Source of the DNA: an uncultured Rivibacter sp.
GTDB lineage: Bacteria > Pseudomonadota > Gammaproteobacteria > Burkholderiales > Burkholderiaceae
Assembly: GCA_946480925.1 (NCBI GenBank)
Contig: CAMLLU010000020.1
Coordinates: 1 to 64,000, forward strand
Direction: 5' to 3'
DNA length: 64,000 nt
In this document: positions 37,808 to 46,408 of the stretch, piece after piece
Numbering within the stretch: position 1 is the stretch's first letter
Layout: every line of letters starts with the position of its first letter
Position numbers and translations under genes: made by a program
The notes under the pieces: model-generated
The model's database searches: none
Told to the model about the DNA's origin: nothing
What the model saw: the letters and a program-made list of their open reading frames with translations, nothing else

Positions 37808-39295
37808 TCAATGCATGCGCAGGATGTTGCGGTAGGCCGGCTGGATCTCCCACACCATGCCGTCGTCGAGGTTGGTGTCCACCTGCAGCAGGTCGGGCCG
37901 CGCCTCGTACGACACGAACTCGTGCACGTCGAGCGAGGCGGCTTCGCTGTTGTGACCGGTGATGAAGCCGCACTTGAAGAGAAAGTGCGCGATCTGCCAG
38001 CTGTCGCGGTAGGCGGTGCCGTCGATGGGCGGGATGTTCTTCGCGCTGGTCTTCTTGATGTAGCCGTCGATGATGCGCTGCATCAGCTGGTCGGTGGCGT
38101 ACTTGCGCGAGCCGCCGCTGAAAGACTCGACCAGCCGCTTCATGTCGGCGAACTGGTGGTTGTGTTCCTTGTAGAGGTCGGCCAGGCGCCTGCGGCCGAA
38201 CTCGCCCATCACGTGGTTGATCTGCTGCACCCCGATGCGATCGGCATGCGAGCGCGCCGCATGCACGCCGGCCAGCCGGCACAGCTGCGTCATCCAGCGT
38301 GGCCGCCCGCCGGCCAGCACGCGCAGCACCTGTGCCGCCGGGGCCGACGAAGCCCCCCAGCGCATGCGGCGGTCGAACACGAGCTCGATCAGCGGATCGG
38401 CCTCGTCGCGGGCGCTCCAGTGGCGTGCCACCTCGCTGCCCGGCGCATTGCGCCGGATGTAGCCGAGGATGCGGTTGGCCAGCAGCTCCTTCTGCTGCGC
38501 GCCCGACCAGTTGATGTCGGTGAGGTACTGCTCGAACTTGTCGAGGTCTTCGGCGTTGCGCAGGCTGCTCCACACGTCGGTGCGCACGGTGGCGCGAATG
38601 CCGATGCCCGCGATCTCGCGCACGAGGTGCCGGCAGGCCGAGAAGAACGAAGAGATGTAGGCCTGCTGCCCTTGCGAGTTCTCGAACTTGGTGTCGATGT
38701 CGTCGAGCAGGAACCACACCGGCCGCCCCGTGGTGCCTTCGCGGTCGATGCGCTGCAGCAGCTGCTGGTGGTTGGCCGCGGCGCGCGGTTGGGCCTGCGC
38801 CTCGAGCTCCACCACACCTCCCAGGCTCAGCTTGGCCGCCACGCGCGAGAGCAGGGCGCCCAGCAAATTCTTGCCCTTGAAGCCCGCGATCTCGGCGCTT
38901 TCGACCAGCGCGATCTGGTCGTCCTTCCAAGCGAAGCCGATGTCGCGCGCCAGTTCCATGTTGATGGCGCCGCAGATCACCTGCTTCCAGTAGTTTTCGA
39001 GCACGACCGAGTTGTCGGTGGAAGGCGGCTCCTTCAGGGCCGCCAGGCCCGAGGGCACCAGGTGCAGCACGATGGGGCGCGGCGCCTGTTGCTCGCGCAG
39101 CTCGTGTGCAAAGCGCACCAGCAGGGCCGATTTGCCCGTGCCCTTGCGGCCCTTGGCCACCTGCAGCCGCACGCCCGCATCCAGAAACTCGGCGAACGCC
39201 GGCTGGTTCACGAAGTACGACATCAGGACGGACTCGTCCTCGTCTTCTCCGGCGTCGTTGCCGAAGAGGGTGCGGTCATCGAGGGGAATCTTCAT
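37808..39295 (-). CDS. P-loop ATPase (Sll1717-type)
   Basis: This 495-residue protein has a clear ATPase core: Walker A GRKGTGKS at 49-56 and Walker B WFLLDDIDTKF at 194-204, followed by a helical region with RATVRTDVW (a sensor-type arginine) and a C-terminal winged-helix-like segment. The GRKGTGKSAL loop resembles the Sll1717 family of stand-alone P-loop ATPases. Such proteins are often found near defence or signalling genes, but no such partner is visible here; neighbours are crcB and an unknown gene. An in-frame ATG at 39349 would add 18 residues; neither start has a strong ribosome-binding site. Confidence 0.78.
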   Translation of the reverse strand: MKIPLDDRTLFGNDAGEDEDESVLMSYFVNQPAFAEFLDAGVRLQVAKGRKGTGKSALLVRFAHELREQQAPRPIVLHLVPSGLAALKEPPSTDNSVVLENYWKQVICGAINMELARDIGFAWKDDQIALVESAEIAGFKGKNLLGALLSRVAAKLSLGGVVELEAQAQPRAAANHQQLLQRIDREGTTGRPVWFLLDDIDTKFENSQGQQAYISSFFSACRHLVREIAGIGIRATVRTDVWSSLRNAEDLDKFEQYLTDINWSGAQQKELLANRILGYIRRNAPGSEVARHWSARDEADPLIELVFDRRMRWGASSAPAAQVLRVLAGGRPRWMTQLCRLAGVHAARSHADRIGVQQINHVMGEFGRRRLADLYKEHNHQFADMKRLVESFSGGSRKYATDQLMQRIIDGYIKKTSAKNIPPIDGTAYRDSWQIAHFLFKCGFITGHNSEAASLDVHEFVSYEARPDLLQVDTNLDDGMVWEIQPAYRNILRMH

Positions 39296-39361
39296 GCGGT
39301 GCGCAGCGAGCCCGTGCGCAGTCTTGACCCGCACCCGCGTGCGTGCCATCCCCTCGCTTAG

Positions 39362-39378
39362 GGAAGGGAAAACCTTCC
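39362..39378. terminator. Short hairpin between unknown gene and ATPase gene
   Basis: GGAAGG-GAAAA-CCTTCC forms a perfect six-base stem about 10 bases after the stop of the gene at 39389 on the minus strand. There is no T-tract, so it is only a possible weak terminator or mRNA hairpin. Confidence 0.3.
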
Positions 39379-39388
39379 TACCTTCTTC

Positions 39389-39841
39389 CTACCAGCGCGC
39401 GACCTTGCCGCTGTCGAGCGCGCCGAAACCCGAGCCCGCGGCGCGGATGGGGAAGTGCCGGTTCAGTGCCTCGAGCCGGGCCTGTGCGTCGGCCTGGCCG
39501 TGGTACATCGACACCAGGCTGAACAGCTCGGAGCGCAAGTGCCACAGCTCGCGCAGCGAGCGCGCCTTGCGGATGCGCTCGTGCAGGTCTTCGGCCTGCG
39601 GTGTGTACAGGTCGGCCAGCGTATCGGCAAAGTCGAGTCGTGCGTCGTCCAGCATCGCCTGCGAGCGTGCACTGAGAAGCGGTCGCCCGAGCAGTTCGTC
39701 CCAGCGGGTCTTCAGCCACAGGCGCCAGGCAGGCACTGCGCGTTGCCAGCCGCTGGGCGGGCACACCTCGACCCGCGACGGGGCAAGCGGTGTGGCCAGC
39801 GGCGGCACTTTGCTGTCGCGGCGCGATGAAGGGGCGGGCAT
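39389..39841 (-). CDS. Uncharacterised protein
   Basis: This 150-residue protein is not one I recognise. It is rich in arginine, leucine and alanine, with a proline-rich N terminus and an apparently helical rest: RAVPAWRLWLKTRWDELL, then ARLDFADTLADLYTPQAEDLHERIRKARSLRELWHLRSELFSLVSMYHG. No signal peptide or membrane segment. Codon use agrees with the neighbours. It lies upstream of the ATPase gene on the same strand (about 40-95 bases), so it may share a transcript. Confidence 0.6.
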   Translation of the reverse strand: MPAPSSRRDSKVPPLATPLAPSRVEVCPPSGWQRAVPAWRLWLKTRWDELLGRPLLSARSQAMLDDARLDFADTLADLYTPQAEDLHERIRKARSLRELWHLRSELFSLVSMYHGQADAQARLEALNRHFPIRAAGSGFGALDSGKVARW

Positions 39842-39983
39842 GATGCGAGGGTTCGGACGACGGGGCAGATTTCATTGTGGGCAGGCTGCCCCTTGGCCGA
39901 AACCGTGAAATGCGCCACTGGGCACGCGTTTTTCGGTGCTTGCCGCGGTGGGCGATCCCAAGAAGAAGCAGGAGACAAGAACG

Positions 39984-42401
39984 ATGAAATGGCTCAAGCG
40001 AAGCCTGTGGCTGTTGCTGGCGCTGGCCGTCCTGGTTGCGGCGGCGGCGTGGATCTACCGCAGCCGCGCGCTGCCCGTCATTGACGGCAGCCTTTCGGTG
40101 AGCGGACTCAAGGGCGAGGTGCGCATCGAGCGTGACGCGCACGGCATCCCGACCATCCGCGCAGGCTCGATCGAAGATGTGGCGTTCGGCCTGGGCTTTG
40201 CCCATGCGCAAGACCGCCTCTGGCAGCTCGAAACCCACCGCCGCATCGGCGCCGGCCGCCTGGCCGAAGCCTTCGGGCCCGCGGCCGTGCCGAGCGACCG
40301 CTTCCTGCGTGCCCTGGGCGTGCAGCGAGCCGCGGCCGCGCAGTGGCCCAACGTGAAGGGCGAGGAGCGCCGCGGCCTGGAGGCCTATGCCGCGGGCATC
40401 AATGCCTTCGTGCGCGAGCACCTGCGTGCGCGGCCGCCGGAATACCTGCTGCTGGGGCTGCAGCCTGAAGACTGGACGCCGCAGGACAGCATCGCCTGGG
40501 CCGTGATGATGGCGTGGGACCTGGGCGGCAACTGGTCGAACGAGCTTGCGCGCCTGCGCCTTTCCCTCAAGCTGCCAGTCGAGCGCATCAACGAGGTGAT
40601 GCCGCCTTATCCGGGCGACAAGCCGCTGGCCACGGCCGACTACGCGGCGCTGTTCCGCAGCCTGGGGCTCAACGGCGAAGTGGTTCGGCAGGCACTGCTG
40701 GCCGCGCCGCCTTCAGGCGTGGAAGGCGCAGGCTCCAACAACTGGGTGGTGGCCGGCTCCCACACTGAAACCGGCAAACCGCTCCTGGCCAACGACCCGC
40801 ACCTCAAGCTCACGTCGCCGGCGCTGTGGTACTTCGCGCGGCTCGAAGCACCGGGGCTCAAGGTGGCAGGCGCCACCATGCCGGGCCTGCCGCTGGTGGT
40901 GCTGGGGCAGAACGAGCACATCGCCTGGGGCTTCACCAATACCGGGCCCGACGTGCAGGATCTCTACCTCGAGCGCATCAAGCCCGACGACCCCACGCAG
41001 TACCAGACGCCCACCGGCTGGGCCAGGTTCGACACCTGGCAGGAAGTCATCAAGGTCAAGGGCGCGGCCGAAGTGCCCATCACCGTGCGGGCCACGCGGC
41101 ACGGCCCGGTCATTTCGGACGCCGGCGAGACGGGCGAAGGGGTGACCGGCCCCAAGGCCAGGCCGACCTACGCACTGGCCATGCGCTGGACTGCGCTCGA
41201 TGCCGACCCCGGCACGGTCGAAGCCTCGCTCGCCTTCAACCGCGTGCGCTCGGTGGACGAGTTCATCGCCGCCTCGGCGAAATACGCAGCGCCGATGCAG
41301 AACATGGTGGTGGCCGACCGCGCCGGGCGCATCGCCTTCGTGGCGGCGGGCAAGGTACCGCTGCGTTCACCCGAGCACGACCTGAAGGGTCTGGTGCCGG
41401 CCCCGGGCTGGGAGGCCCGCTACGACTGGACCGGCTTCGTGCCGGCGAGCCAGACGCCGCGCGAGGTGGACCCACCGCGCGGCTGGATCGCTACCGCCAA
41501 CCAGCGCATCCACCCGGCCGACTACCCGCACTTCCTGACCAGCGAGTGGGCCGTGCCGTACCGGCAGCAGCGCATAGAACAGCTGCTTGCGGCCAAGCCG
41601 AAACATTCACTCGACAGCTTGGCGGCCATCCAGCGCGACGAGCTGTCGCTCGCCACGGTGCGCCTGCTGCCACAGCTGCGCGCGGTGCAGTCCGACCACC
41701 CGCTGGCGGCTGCGGCACAGAAGGAGCTGGCGGGATTCGACGGCGTGATGGCCGCTAACCGTGCAGCACCGGCCATCTTCTATGCCTGGGCGCGGCACCT
41801 CACCGAGCTGGTGTTGGCCGACGAGCTGGGCGCCGATCTCTACAAGCAGCAGCTGGGCAACCGCGCGTTCCGCGACGCGCTGGAGCTCGTGCTCGAGCGC
41901 AACGACGCCTGGTGGTGCGACGACAAGGCCACCCCGGCCGCCGAAACCTGTGCGCAGCAAAGCACCGAGGCGTTCAAGCGCGCGCTCGACGAGCTTCAGG
42001 CGAAGCTGGGCAACAGCGTGCAGGCCTGGCGCTGGGGCGCACTGCACATCGCGCGCTCGGAACACCGGCCCTTCAGCCGCGTGAAGGCGCTGGCCAGCTG
42101 GTTCGAGCTGCGCTCACCGGTGGGCGGTGACACCTACACCGTCAACGTGTCGCGGGTGGGCCTGAAGCCCGACAACACTACCGGCGAGTACTACCTCGAC
42201 GAACACGGGCCTTCATTGCGTGCGCTGTATGACCTGGGCGATGCGAAGCAGTCGCGCTTCATGCATTCGAGCGGGCAGTCGGGGCTGGTGTTTTCGCCGT
42301 GGTACCGCAGCTTCGTGCAGCCGTGGACGGCAGTGGAGTACGTGCCGGTGTGGGGTGGCGGCGAAGGGCCAAAGCATTCGCTGGTGCTCCAGCCGCGTTG
42401 A
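39984..42401 (+). CDS. Penicillin acylase family amidohydrolase
   Basis: This 805-residue Ntn hydrolase is exported to the periplasm by an N-terminal membrane/signal segment (KWLKRSLWLLLALAVLVAAAAWIY). It matures by self-cleavage before the nucleophile S251 in AGSNNWVVAGS, giving small and large subunits. VRIERDAHGIPTIRA and FAHAQDRLWQLETHRR at the start are typical. Possible substrates are penicillins, N-acyl amino acids or acyl-homoserine lactones (quorum quenching, as with PvdQ/AiiD relatives); which cannot be told here. AGGAGAC precedes ATG. Confidence 0.93.
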   Translation: MKWLKRSLWLLLALAVLVAAAAWIYRSRALPVIDGSLSVSGLKGEVRIERDAHGIPTIRAGSIEDVAFGLGFAHAQDRLWQLETHRRIGAGRLAEAFGPAAVPSDRFLRALGVQRAAAAQWPNVKGEERRGLEAYAAGINAFVREHLRARPPEYLLLGLQPEDWTPQDSIAWAVMMAWDLGGNWSNELARLRLSLKLPVERINEVMPPYPGDKPLATADYAALFRSLGLNGEVVRQALLAAPPSGVEGAGSNNWVVAGSHTETGKPLLANDPHLKLTSPALWYFARLEAPGLKVAGATMPGLPLVVLGQNEHIAWGFTNTGPDVQDLYLERIKPDDPTQYQTPTGWARFDTWQEVIKVKGAAEVPITVRATRHGPVISDAGETGEGVTGPKARPTYALAMRWTALDADPGTVEASLAFNRVRSVDEFIAASAKYAAPMQNMVVADRAGRIAFVAAGKVPLRSPEHDLKGLVPAPGWEARYDWTGFVPASQTPREVDPPRGWIATANQRIHPADYPHFLTSEWAVPYRQQRIEQLLAAKPKHSLDSLAAIQRDELSLATVRLLPQLRAVQSDHPLAAAAQKELAGFDGVMAANRAAPAIFYAWARHLTELVLADELGADLYKQQLGNRAFRDALELVLERNDAWWCDDKATPAAETCAQQSTEAFKRALDELQAKLGNSVQAWRWGALHIARSEHRPFSRVKALASWFELRSPVGGDTYTVNVSRVGLKPDNTTGEYYLDEHGPSLRALYDLGDAKQSRFMHSSGQSGLVFSPWYRSFVQPWTAVEYVPVWGGGEGPKHSLVLQPR

Positions 42402-42618
42402 GCAGCCGCGTGGTGCTCAGCGCGTGGGAGCGTTCTTCCACAACGCCTTTCGTTTACCCAGATTAACCTCCCCGAAACGCACGGCGACGGCGGGCGGTTC
42501 TAGGATGCGCGCACCTTGAACATTGCGTGTGCACATCGACTTGGCTCCGTTCAGCGGGCCCCTCTGGTGCTGGTTGGCACCAGGGCTGGAAACGGTGGCG
42601 TGGCGCGAGACGACCACC

Positions 42619-42702
42619 ATGGATAGCGAGCGTCCCTACCATCTCTTCGTCGTGGAAGACGAAGCGGCCTTGCGCGACATGCTGTGCAGGCTGAAAGAGG
42701 GC
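42619..42702 (+). pseudogene. 5' fragment of a response-regulator gene
   Basis: Starting at ATG 42619 the plus strand encodes MDSERPYHLFVVEDEAAL and then RDMLCRLKE, the first beta strand, acidic pair (ED) and first helix of a receiver domain. After about 28 codons the receiver pattern stops: the reading frame continues but the residues no longer fit, and the phosphoacceptor aspartate is missing. The next real genes are of different type and orientation. It looks like a response-regulator gene truncated by a rearrangement near 42700. No AGGAG-type ribosome-binding site is evident. Confidence 0.6.
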
Positions 42703-42753
42703 ACCTTGCACGTACTACATCCTTGTAGGTGGGTGGGCGGCCGCGCCGTCGTC

Positions 42754-43557
42754 TCAATTCACTCTGTCTTTCAGCGTAGGCACGGAACCCGTGAAGTCCA
42801 CCCACGGATTCGTGTTCAGCAGATGGCCATGGGGAATAGTCGGTTCGTCGAATCGGATCACGAAGTTCTCGGGGCCATGAGCGAACGCGACGATGAGGCC
42901 TTGCTTTGGGTCCATGTAGCCGGCGTGCATCCGAAGCCCTGGGTAGCTGAGGCGAACGGCTGGCCCCTTGTCGCTGATTTCGAGGACCGTCAGGCGGGCG
43001 AGGACGCCGTCCGGCAAGACGAACATCCAGGTAAACGGGCCACCGGAGACGACCGTCATCACTTCGTCGATGCCGGCGCCGTTGTCCGACGAATTGACGT
43101 GCAGTCGGCCGTAGCGGTTCAGGGCCCAGATCTGCATGTCGGGCGTCATGGCCTTCATGTCGTAGACCTTCGGATACGGTGCGGTGTCACCTTCGCGGGT
43201 GCCCAGCAGCCCACCGCGGTGCACCTCGGGGACGCGCCCGGCCAGTTGAATCTGTTCGAGCAGATCGGCTCGGTTCAGGTTGAACAGGCCGATCAGCTTC
43301 TTCTGTTCCGCCTCGTCAACGGGCCGGCTCAACGAAGCCTTCAGGGTGGGCTTCGCAGCGTCGGGGATGGCCACCGTGCTTGCTCGCACGCCTACAGCGC
43401 GCAGCACGGCATTGACGTTCTCGATTCCGACCGCGTTGGGGCGGCCATCGCTGAACTGCAGCTTGACGAAGTCGGCAGCATTCGCGGCTACCGTCGACAT
43501 GGCGAGAGACGCGGATACTGCCGCCACCGAGGCGAGGCGCTTGAGAGTCGTGGTCAT
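42754..43557 (-). CDS. Predicted secreted protein of unknown function
   Basis: This 267-residue protein has a Sec signal peptide (TTTLKRLASVAAVSASLAMSTVAANAADF, cleavage likely after ANA). The mature part contains GGPFTWMFVLPDGVLARLTVLEISDKG and HGHLLNTNPWVDFTGSVPTLK; I do not recognise the family. ATG 43557 has an AGGAAG ribosome-binding site; an ATG at 43599 is less likely. It lies 48 bases after the YdcZ-like gene on the same strand and is probably cotranscribed with it, under the divergent LysR regulator. Confidence 0.78.
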   Translation of the reverse strand: MTTTLKRLASVAAVSASLAMSTVAANAADFVKLQFSDGRPNAVGIENVNAVLRAVGVRASTVAIPDAAKPTLKASLSRPVDEAEQKKLIGLFNLNRADLLEQIQLAGRVPEVHRGGLLGTREGDTAPYPKVYDMKAMTPDMQIWALNRYGRLHVNSSDNGAGIDEVMTVVSGGPFTWMFVLPDGVLARLTVLEISDKGPAVRLSYPGLRMHAGYMDPKQGLIVAFAHGPENFVIRFDEPTIPHGHLLNTNPWVDFTGSVPTLKDRVN

Positions 43558-43605
43558 GATGCTTCCTTTCGTGGGAGAGGGAGTGAATACGAGCAGCACT
43601 GCCCG

Positions 43606-44097
43606 TTAGGGATGAGAGCGCGAAGCGACGGCACCGGTGCCTTGCACCAAGAAGGCACCGCCGAGAATCAAGGCCACACCGACGAGGCGGGTCACGCTCA
43701 CCGGTCTGGAAGCGAGACCCATGAGTCCAAAGTGATCGACAAAGACGGAGGCGACCATCTGGCCGGCGACAACGCAGACGAGGAAGCCGCCAGCGCTGAG
43801 CTTGGAGGTGACCGACGCGGCCGCGGCAACGTAGATCGCGCCGAAGAGGCCACCAATCCACAGCCACCAAGGTCCGCGCAACGCCGCCGCGACTGCAGGC
43901 GAGGGAGCCTTCAACAGGGCGAGCATCGGCAGGATCGCGAGCACGCTCACGGACAGCGACGTCAGAGCACCCCACAGCGGATGGCCCAGTGCTCGCCCAA
44001 CGGCAGAGTTGCTCGCTGCCTGGAACGGAAGGACTGCGCCCGCCGCCAACGCGAAAGCGGAGGGAAGCAGAGCCAGTAGTGCAGTCCTGTTGAGCAT
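43606..44097 (-). CDS. DMT family transporter (YdcZ/DUF606 type)
   Basis: This 163-residue inner-membrane protein has five hydrophobic segments and the YdcZ-type pattern (ALAAGAVLPFQAASNSAVGRALGHPLWGAL, GGLFGAIYVAAAASVTSKLSAGGF, DHFGLMG). Members are half-length relatives of the drug/metabolite transporters and work as dimers. Substrate unknown. Divergent from lysR-type gene at 44198, the usual arrangement for regulator and target. Confidence 0.88.
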   Translation of the reverse strand: MLNRTALLALLPSAFALAAGAVLPFQAASNSAVGRALGHPLWGALTSLSVSVLAILPMLALLKAPSPAVAAALRGPWWLWIGGLFGAIYVAAAASVTSKLSAGGFLVCVVAGQMVASVFVDHFGLMGLASRPVSVTRLVGVALILGGAFLVQGTGAVASRSHP

Positions 44098-44197
44098 CTC
44101 GATCTCCTGTGGCGACGCCGATCGTTGCGATGGAGAAATGTTCGTTCATCAGCCGTTTCAATGGAAATCGAATATGTGCACGGCTACCATTCGTGGC

Positions 44198-45097
44198 ATG
44201 GATGATCTCCGGCGCATCGACTTGAACCTCCTGCTCGCGCTTCACGCGCTGCTTGAGGAGCGACACGTCACGCGCGCGGCACTGCGGCTGCACCGCAGCC
44301 AACCGGCGGTCAGCCACGCGTTGGCCCAGCTCCGCGCGCACTTCGACGATCCGCTGCTCATCCGCAAGGGTGGCCACATGGAGCTGACGTCGCGTGCACT
44401 GGTCCTGGCCACGCCTTTACAAGAGGCGCTCACGGCGCTGAATGGCCTCCTTAGCGATCGGCCGTTCCGCCCCGACGAAGCGACGGGGCGATTTAGGGTG
44501 GCGATGTCGGACTACGCCACGCGGATCTTTTTGCCGGGCTTGGTGCGCACCGTGCGGGAGCAGGCCCCCGGGATCGACCTCGCGATCAGCCAGGGAAGTC
44601 GAGAGGCGATGCTTGCGCAGCTTGCAGACGGAGAACTCGACCTCGCCTTCGGCGTTTTTCCCAAGCCGCCGGAAGGGATCCGTACGCAAGACCTGTTCGG
44701 CGAACGGTTTGTCAGCGTCGCCGACGTCGATCGCTTGCCCCGCGGGTCAACATTGACTTTTAAGGCTTGGATCGAACGGCCCCACGTCATGGTGGCGCTA
44801 CGGCCGGACGCCAAGGACGAGATCGAACAGGCCTTGGCCGCGCAAGGCATCACACGTCGGATAGCTGTGGCTCTGCCTCACTGGACGCTCGCTGCACAGT
44901 TGGTTCCGCACACCGACCTTGTGCTTACTGTCGCAAGCCGAGCAATGGGGCCAATGAATGAACACCCGCGCCTACGTGCGTTCGCTCCGCCAATGGAGAT
45001 TGACAGCCTCAAGTACCAGCAGGCTTGGCACGTTCGCCGAGACAGTGATCCAGCGTTGCACTGGCTTAGGGAGTCTGTCATCGGCCAGTTCAGGTAG
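44198..45097 (+). CDS. LysR family transcriptional regulator
   Basis: This 299-residue regulator has an N-terminal winged helix-turn-helix (DLNLLLALHALLEERHVTRAALRLHRSQPAVSHALAQLR) and a C-terminal substrate-binding domain (about 90-295). It is divergent from the YdcZ-type transporter gene, which it likely controls. ATG 44198 gives the usual family N terminus; the longer reading to 44009 overlaps the transporter gene. Confidence 0.93.
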   Translation: MDDLRRIDLNLLLALHALLEERHVTRAALRLHRSQPAVSHALAQLRAHFDDPLLIRKGGHMELTSRALVLATPLQEALTALNGLLSDRPFRPDEATGRFRVAMSDYATRIFLPGLVRTVREQAPGIDLAISQGSREAMLAQLADGELDLAFGVFPKPPEGIRTQDLFGERFVSVADVDRLPRGSTLTFKAWIERPHVMVALRPDAKDEIEQALAAQGITRRIAVALPHWTLAAQLVPHTDLVLTVASRAMGPMNEHPRLRAFAPPMEIDSLKYQQAWHVRRDSDPALHWLRESVIGQFR

Positions 45098-45202
45098 GCA
45101 TCCTGTTGCGGCCCTTTTCGCTGCGAAGCGGTTAGCTGGGTCTCCGTCGGGGGAGGGCGGTTCAGGGTTGAGTGAAAAAAGTTCAGCCTTCAATGAAAAC
45201 CG

Positions 45203-45331
45203 ACAAAGGTGCCGCTGCTGGGTGACATTCCTGTACTCGGCATGCTGTTTCGCCAGAAGACGACCAGTGACGACAAGTCGGAAATCCTGGTGTTCCTGAC
45301 TCCCCGCATGGTCCAGGGGAAGAACCGGTGA
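45203..45331 (+). pseudogene. 3' fragment of a PilQ/GspD-type secretin gene
   Basis: From 45203 to the TGA at 45329-45331 the plus strand encodes TKVPLLGDIPVLGMLFRQ, then KTTSDDKSEILVFLTPRMVQ and GKNR, the conserved C-terminal end of the type IV pilus/type II secretion secretin family. An in-frame TGA at 45194 and the unrelated sequence upstream show that the rest of the gene is missing. No start codon fits. It is most like PilQ (LVFLTPR). It marks the right edge of a region whose left edge is the truncated receiver gene at 42619. Confidence 0.75.
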
Positions 45332-45360
45332 AATCCCGCGCAGCGGTTTCCCGGCACTGC

Positions 45361-46407
45361 TCAAAGCGCCAGCTGCCGCGCCAGCTCGAACACCGACAGC
45401 GGCGCGCTGCCTTCGGCCTTGTTGTTGACCGTGACGAACACCGGGTGGCCTGCTGCCGCGGTGGCTGCAATCACGCGGGCCAGTTCGGCGCGGTTGGCCG
45501 GGTCGGGCGCGGCCAGTTTGTCGAAGGGCTCGAACAGATCCTTGGCCTGCTGATAGCGGTAGCCGCGCTGCAGGTTCCAGCGGCACACCAGCGCGCCGGG
45601 CCACATGGCGCGCAGCATGGGCAGCTGCTCGGCCACGGTGGGCATGCGGTCGTGCAGGCCCAGGCAGTAGCGCACGCCGTGGCGCTTGAGCAGCTGCGCG
45701 AGCTCGGGCGTCAGCAGCTCGGCGTCGCGCACTTCCAGCGCCAGCAACGCGTGTTCGGGCAGCTCGGGGCGCACTGCCGTCCACAGTGCGTCGAGCCGTT
45801 CGAGCAGCTCGACGGGTCTGTGCAACCAGCGCGGCGGCAAGGGCGAGAGCTGAAACACCAGCACGCCCAGTGCGGCGCCCAGCCCTTGTGCCGCCGGCCG
45901 CAGGCAGCTTTCCAGCGCCGACTGCGGGTCGAGGAACAGCGGGTTGGCCTCCATTGCCTTGCCGCTGCCGGACTCGCGCACCGTGGCGTCGGTGACCATG
46001 GCCGCGGCCTTCACGACGAAGCGGAAACCGGGGCTGACCTGCGCCGCCAGCGCTGCATATTCGGCCGCCGCCATGGGCCGGTAGAAGCTGCGGTCCAGGC
46101 TCACGGTGCGCAGCAGCGGGTGGCGACCATAAGCAGTGAGCCCGCGCTTGGACAAGGTGGATTCGGCGTACTCGCGGCCCCACACGAGGCCGTGCCAGCC
46201 GGGGAAGTTCCACGACGAGGTGCCCATGTGCAACAGGTCGCCGTAGCGTGCAGCCAGGGTGTTGGCCACCTGGCTCAGGTCGTCGTCGACTTGTGCGGGT
46301 AGCAATGAGCCGTCGCCGCTGGGCGCCGTGGCCGGCTTGGTGCGTGGTGGCGGCTTGTCCTCGGGCTCGGGCTCGGGGTTGCCGAAGAGGTCGTCCTGAG
46401 CCGCCAT
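45361..46407 (-). CDS. DUF72 domain-containing protein
   Basis: This 348-residue protein has the DUF72 TIM-barrel-like domain: LLHMGTSSWNFPGWHGLVW near the start, SLDRSFYRPMAAAEYAALAAQVSPGFRFVVKA, LVFQLSPLPP, ALEVRDAELL and VFVTVNNKAEGSAPLSVFELA at the end. Function unknown. It begins one base after the tetR stop codon, so translation is coupled to the regulator upstream. No metal-binding motif can be assigned by eye. Confidence 0.9.
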   Translation of the reverse strand: MAAQDDLFGNPEPEPEDKPPPRTKPATAPSGDGSLLPAQVDDDLSQVANTLAARYGDLLHMGTSSWNFPGWHGLVWGREYAESTLSKRGLTAYGRHPLLRTVSLDRSFYRPMAAAEYAALAAQVSPGFRFVVKAAAMVTDATVRESGSGKAMEANPLFLDPQSALESCLRPAAQGLGAALGVLVFQLSPLPPRWLHRPVELLERLDALWTAVRPELPEHALLALEVRDAELLTPELAQLLKRHGVRYCLGLHDRMPTVAEQLPMLRAMWPGALVCRWNLQRGYRYQQAKDLFEPFDKLAAPDPANRAELARVIAATAAAGHPVFVTVNNKAEGSAPLSVFELARQLAL

Positions 46408-46408
46408 C

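Noticed and set aside
42523..44079. A 518-residue plus-strand frame covering the secreted-protein and transporter genes
   Set aside because: Only the first stretch after 42619 resembles a receiver domain; the rest is the antisense of two convincing minus-strand genes.
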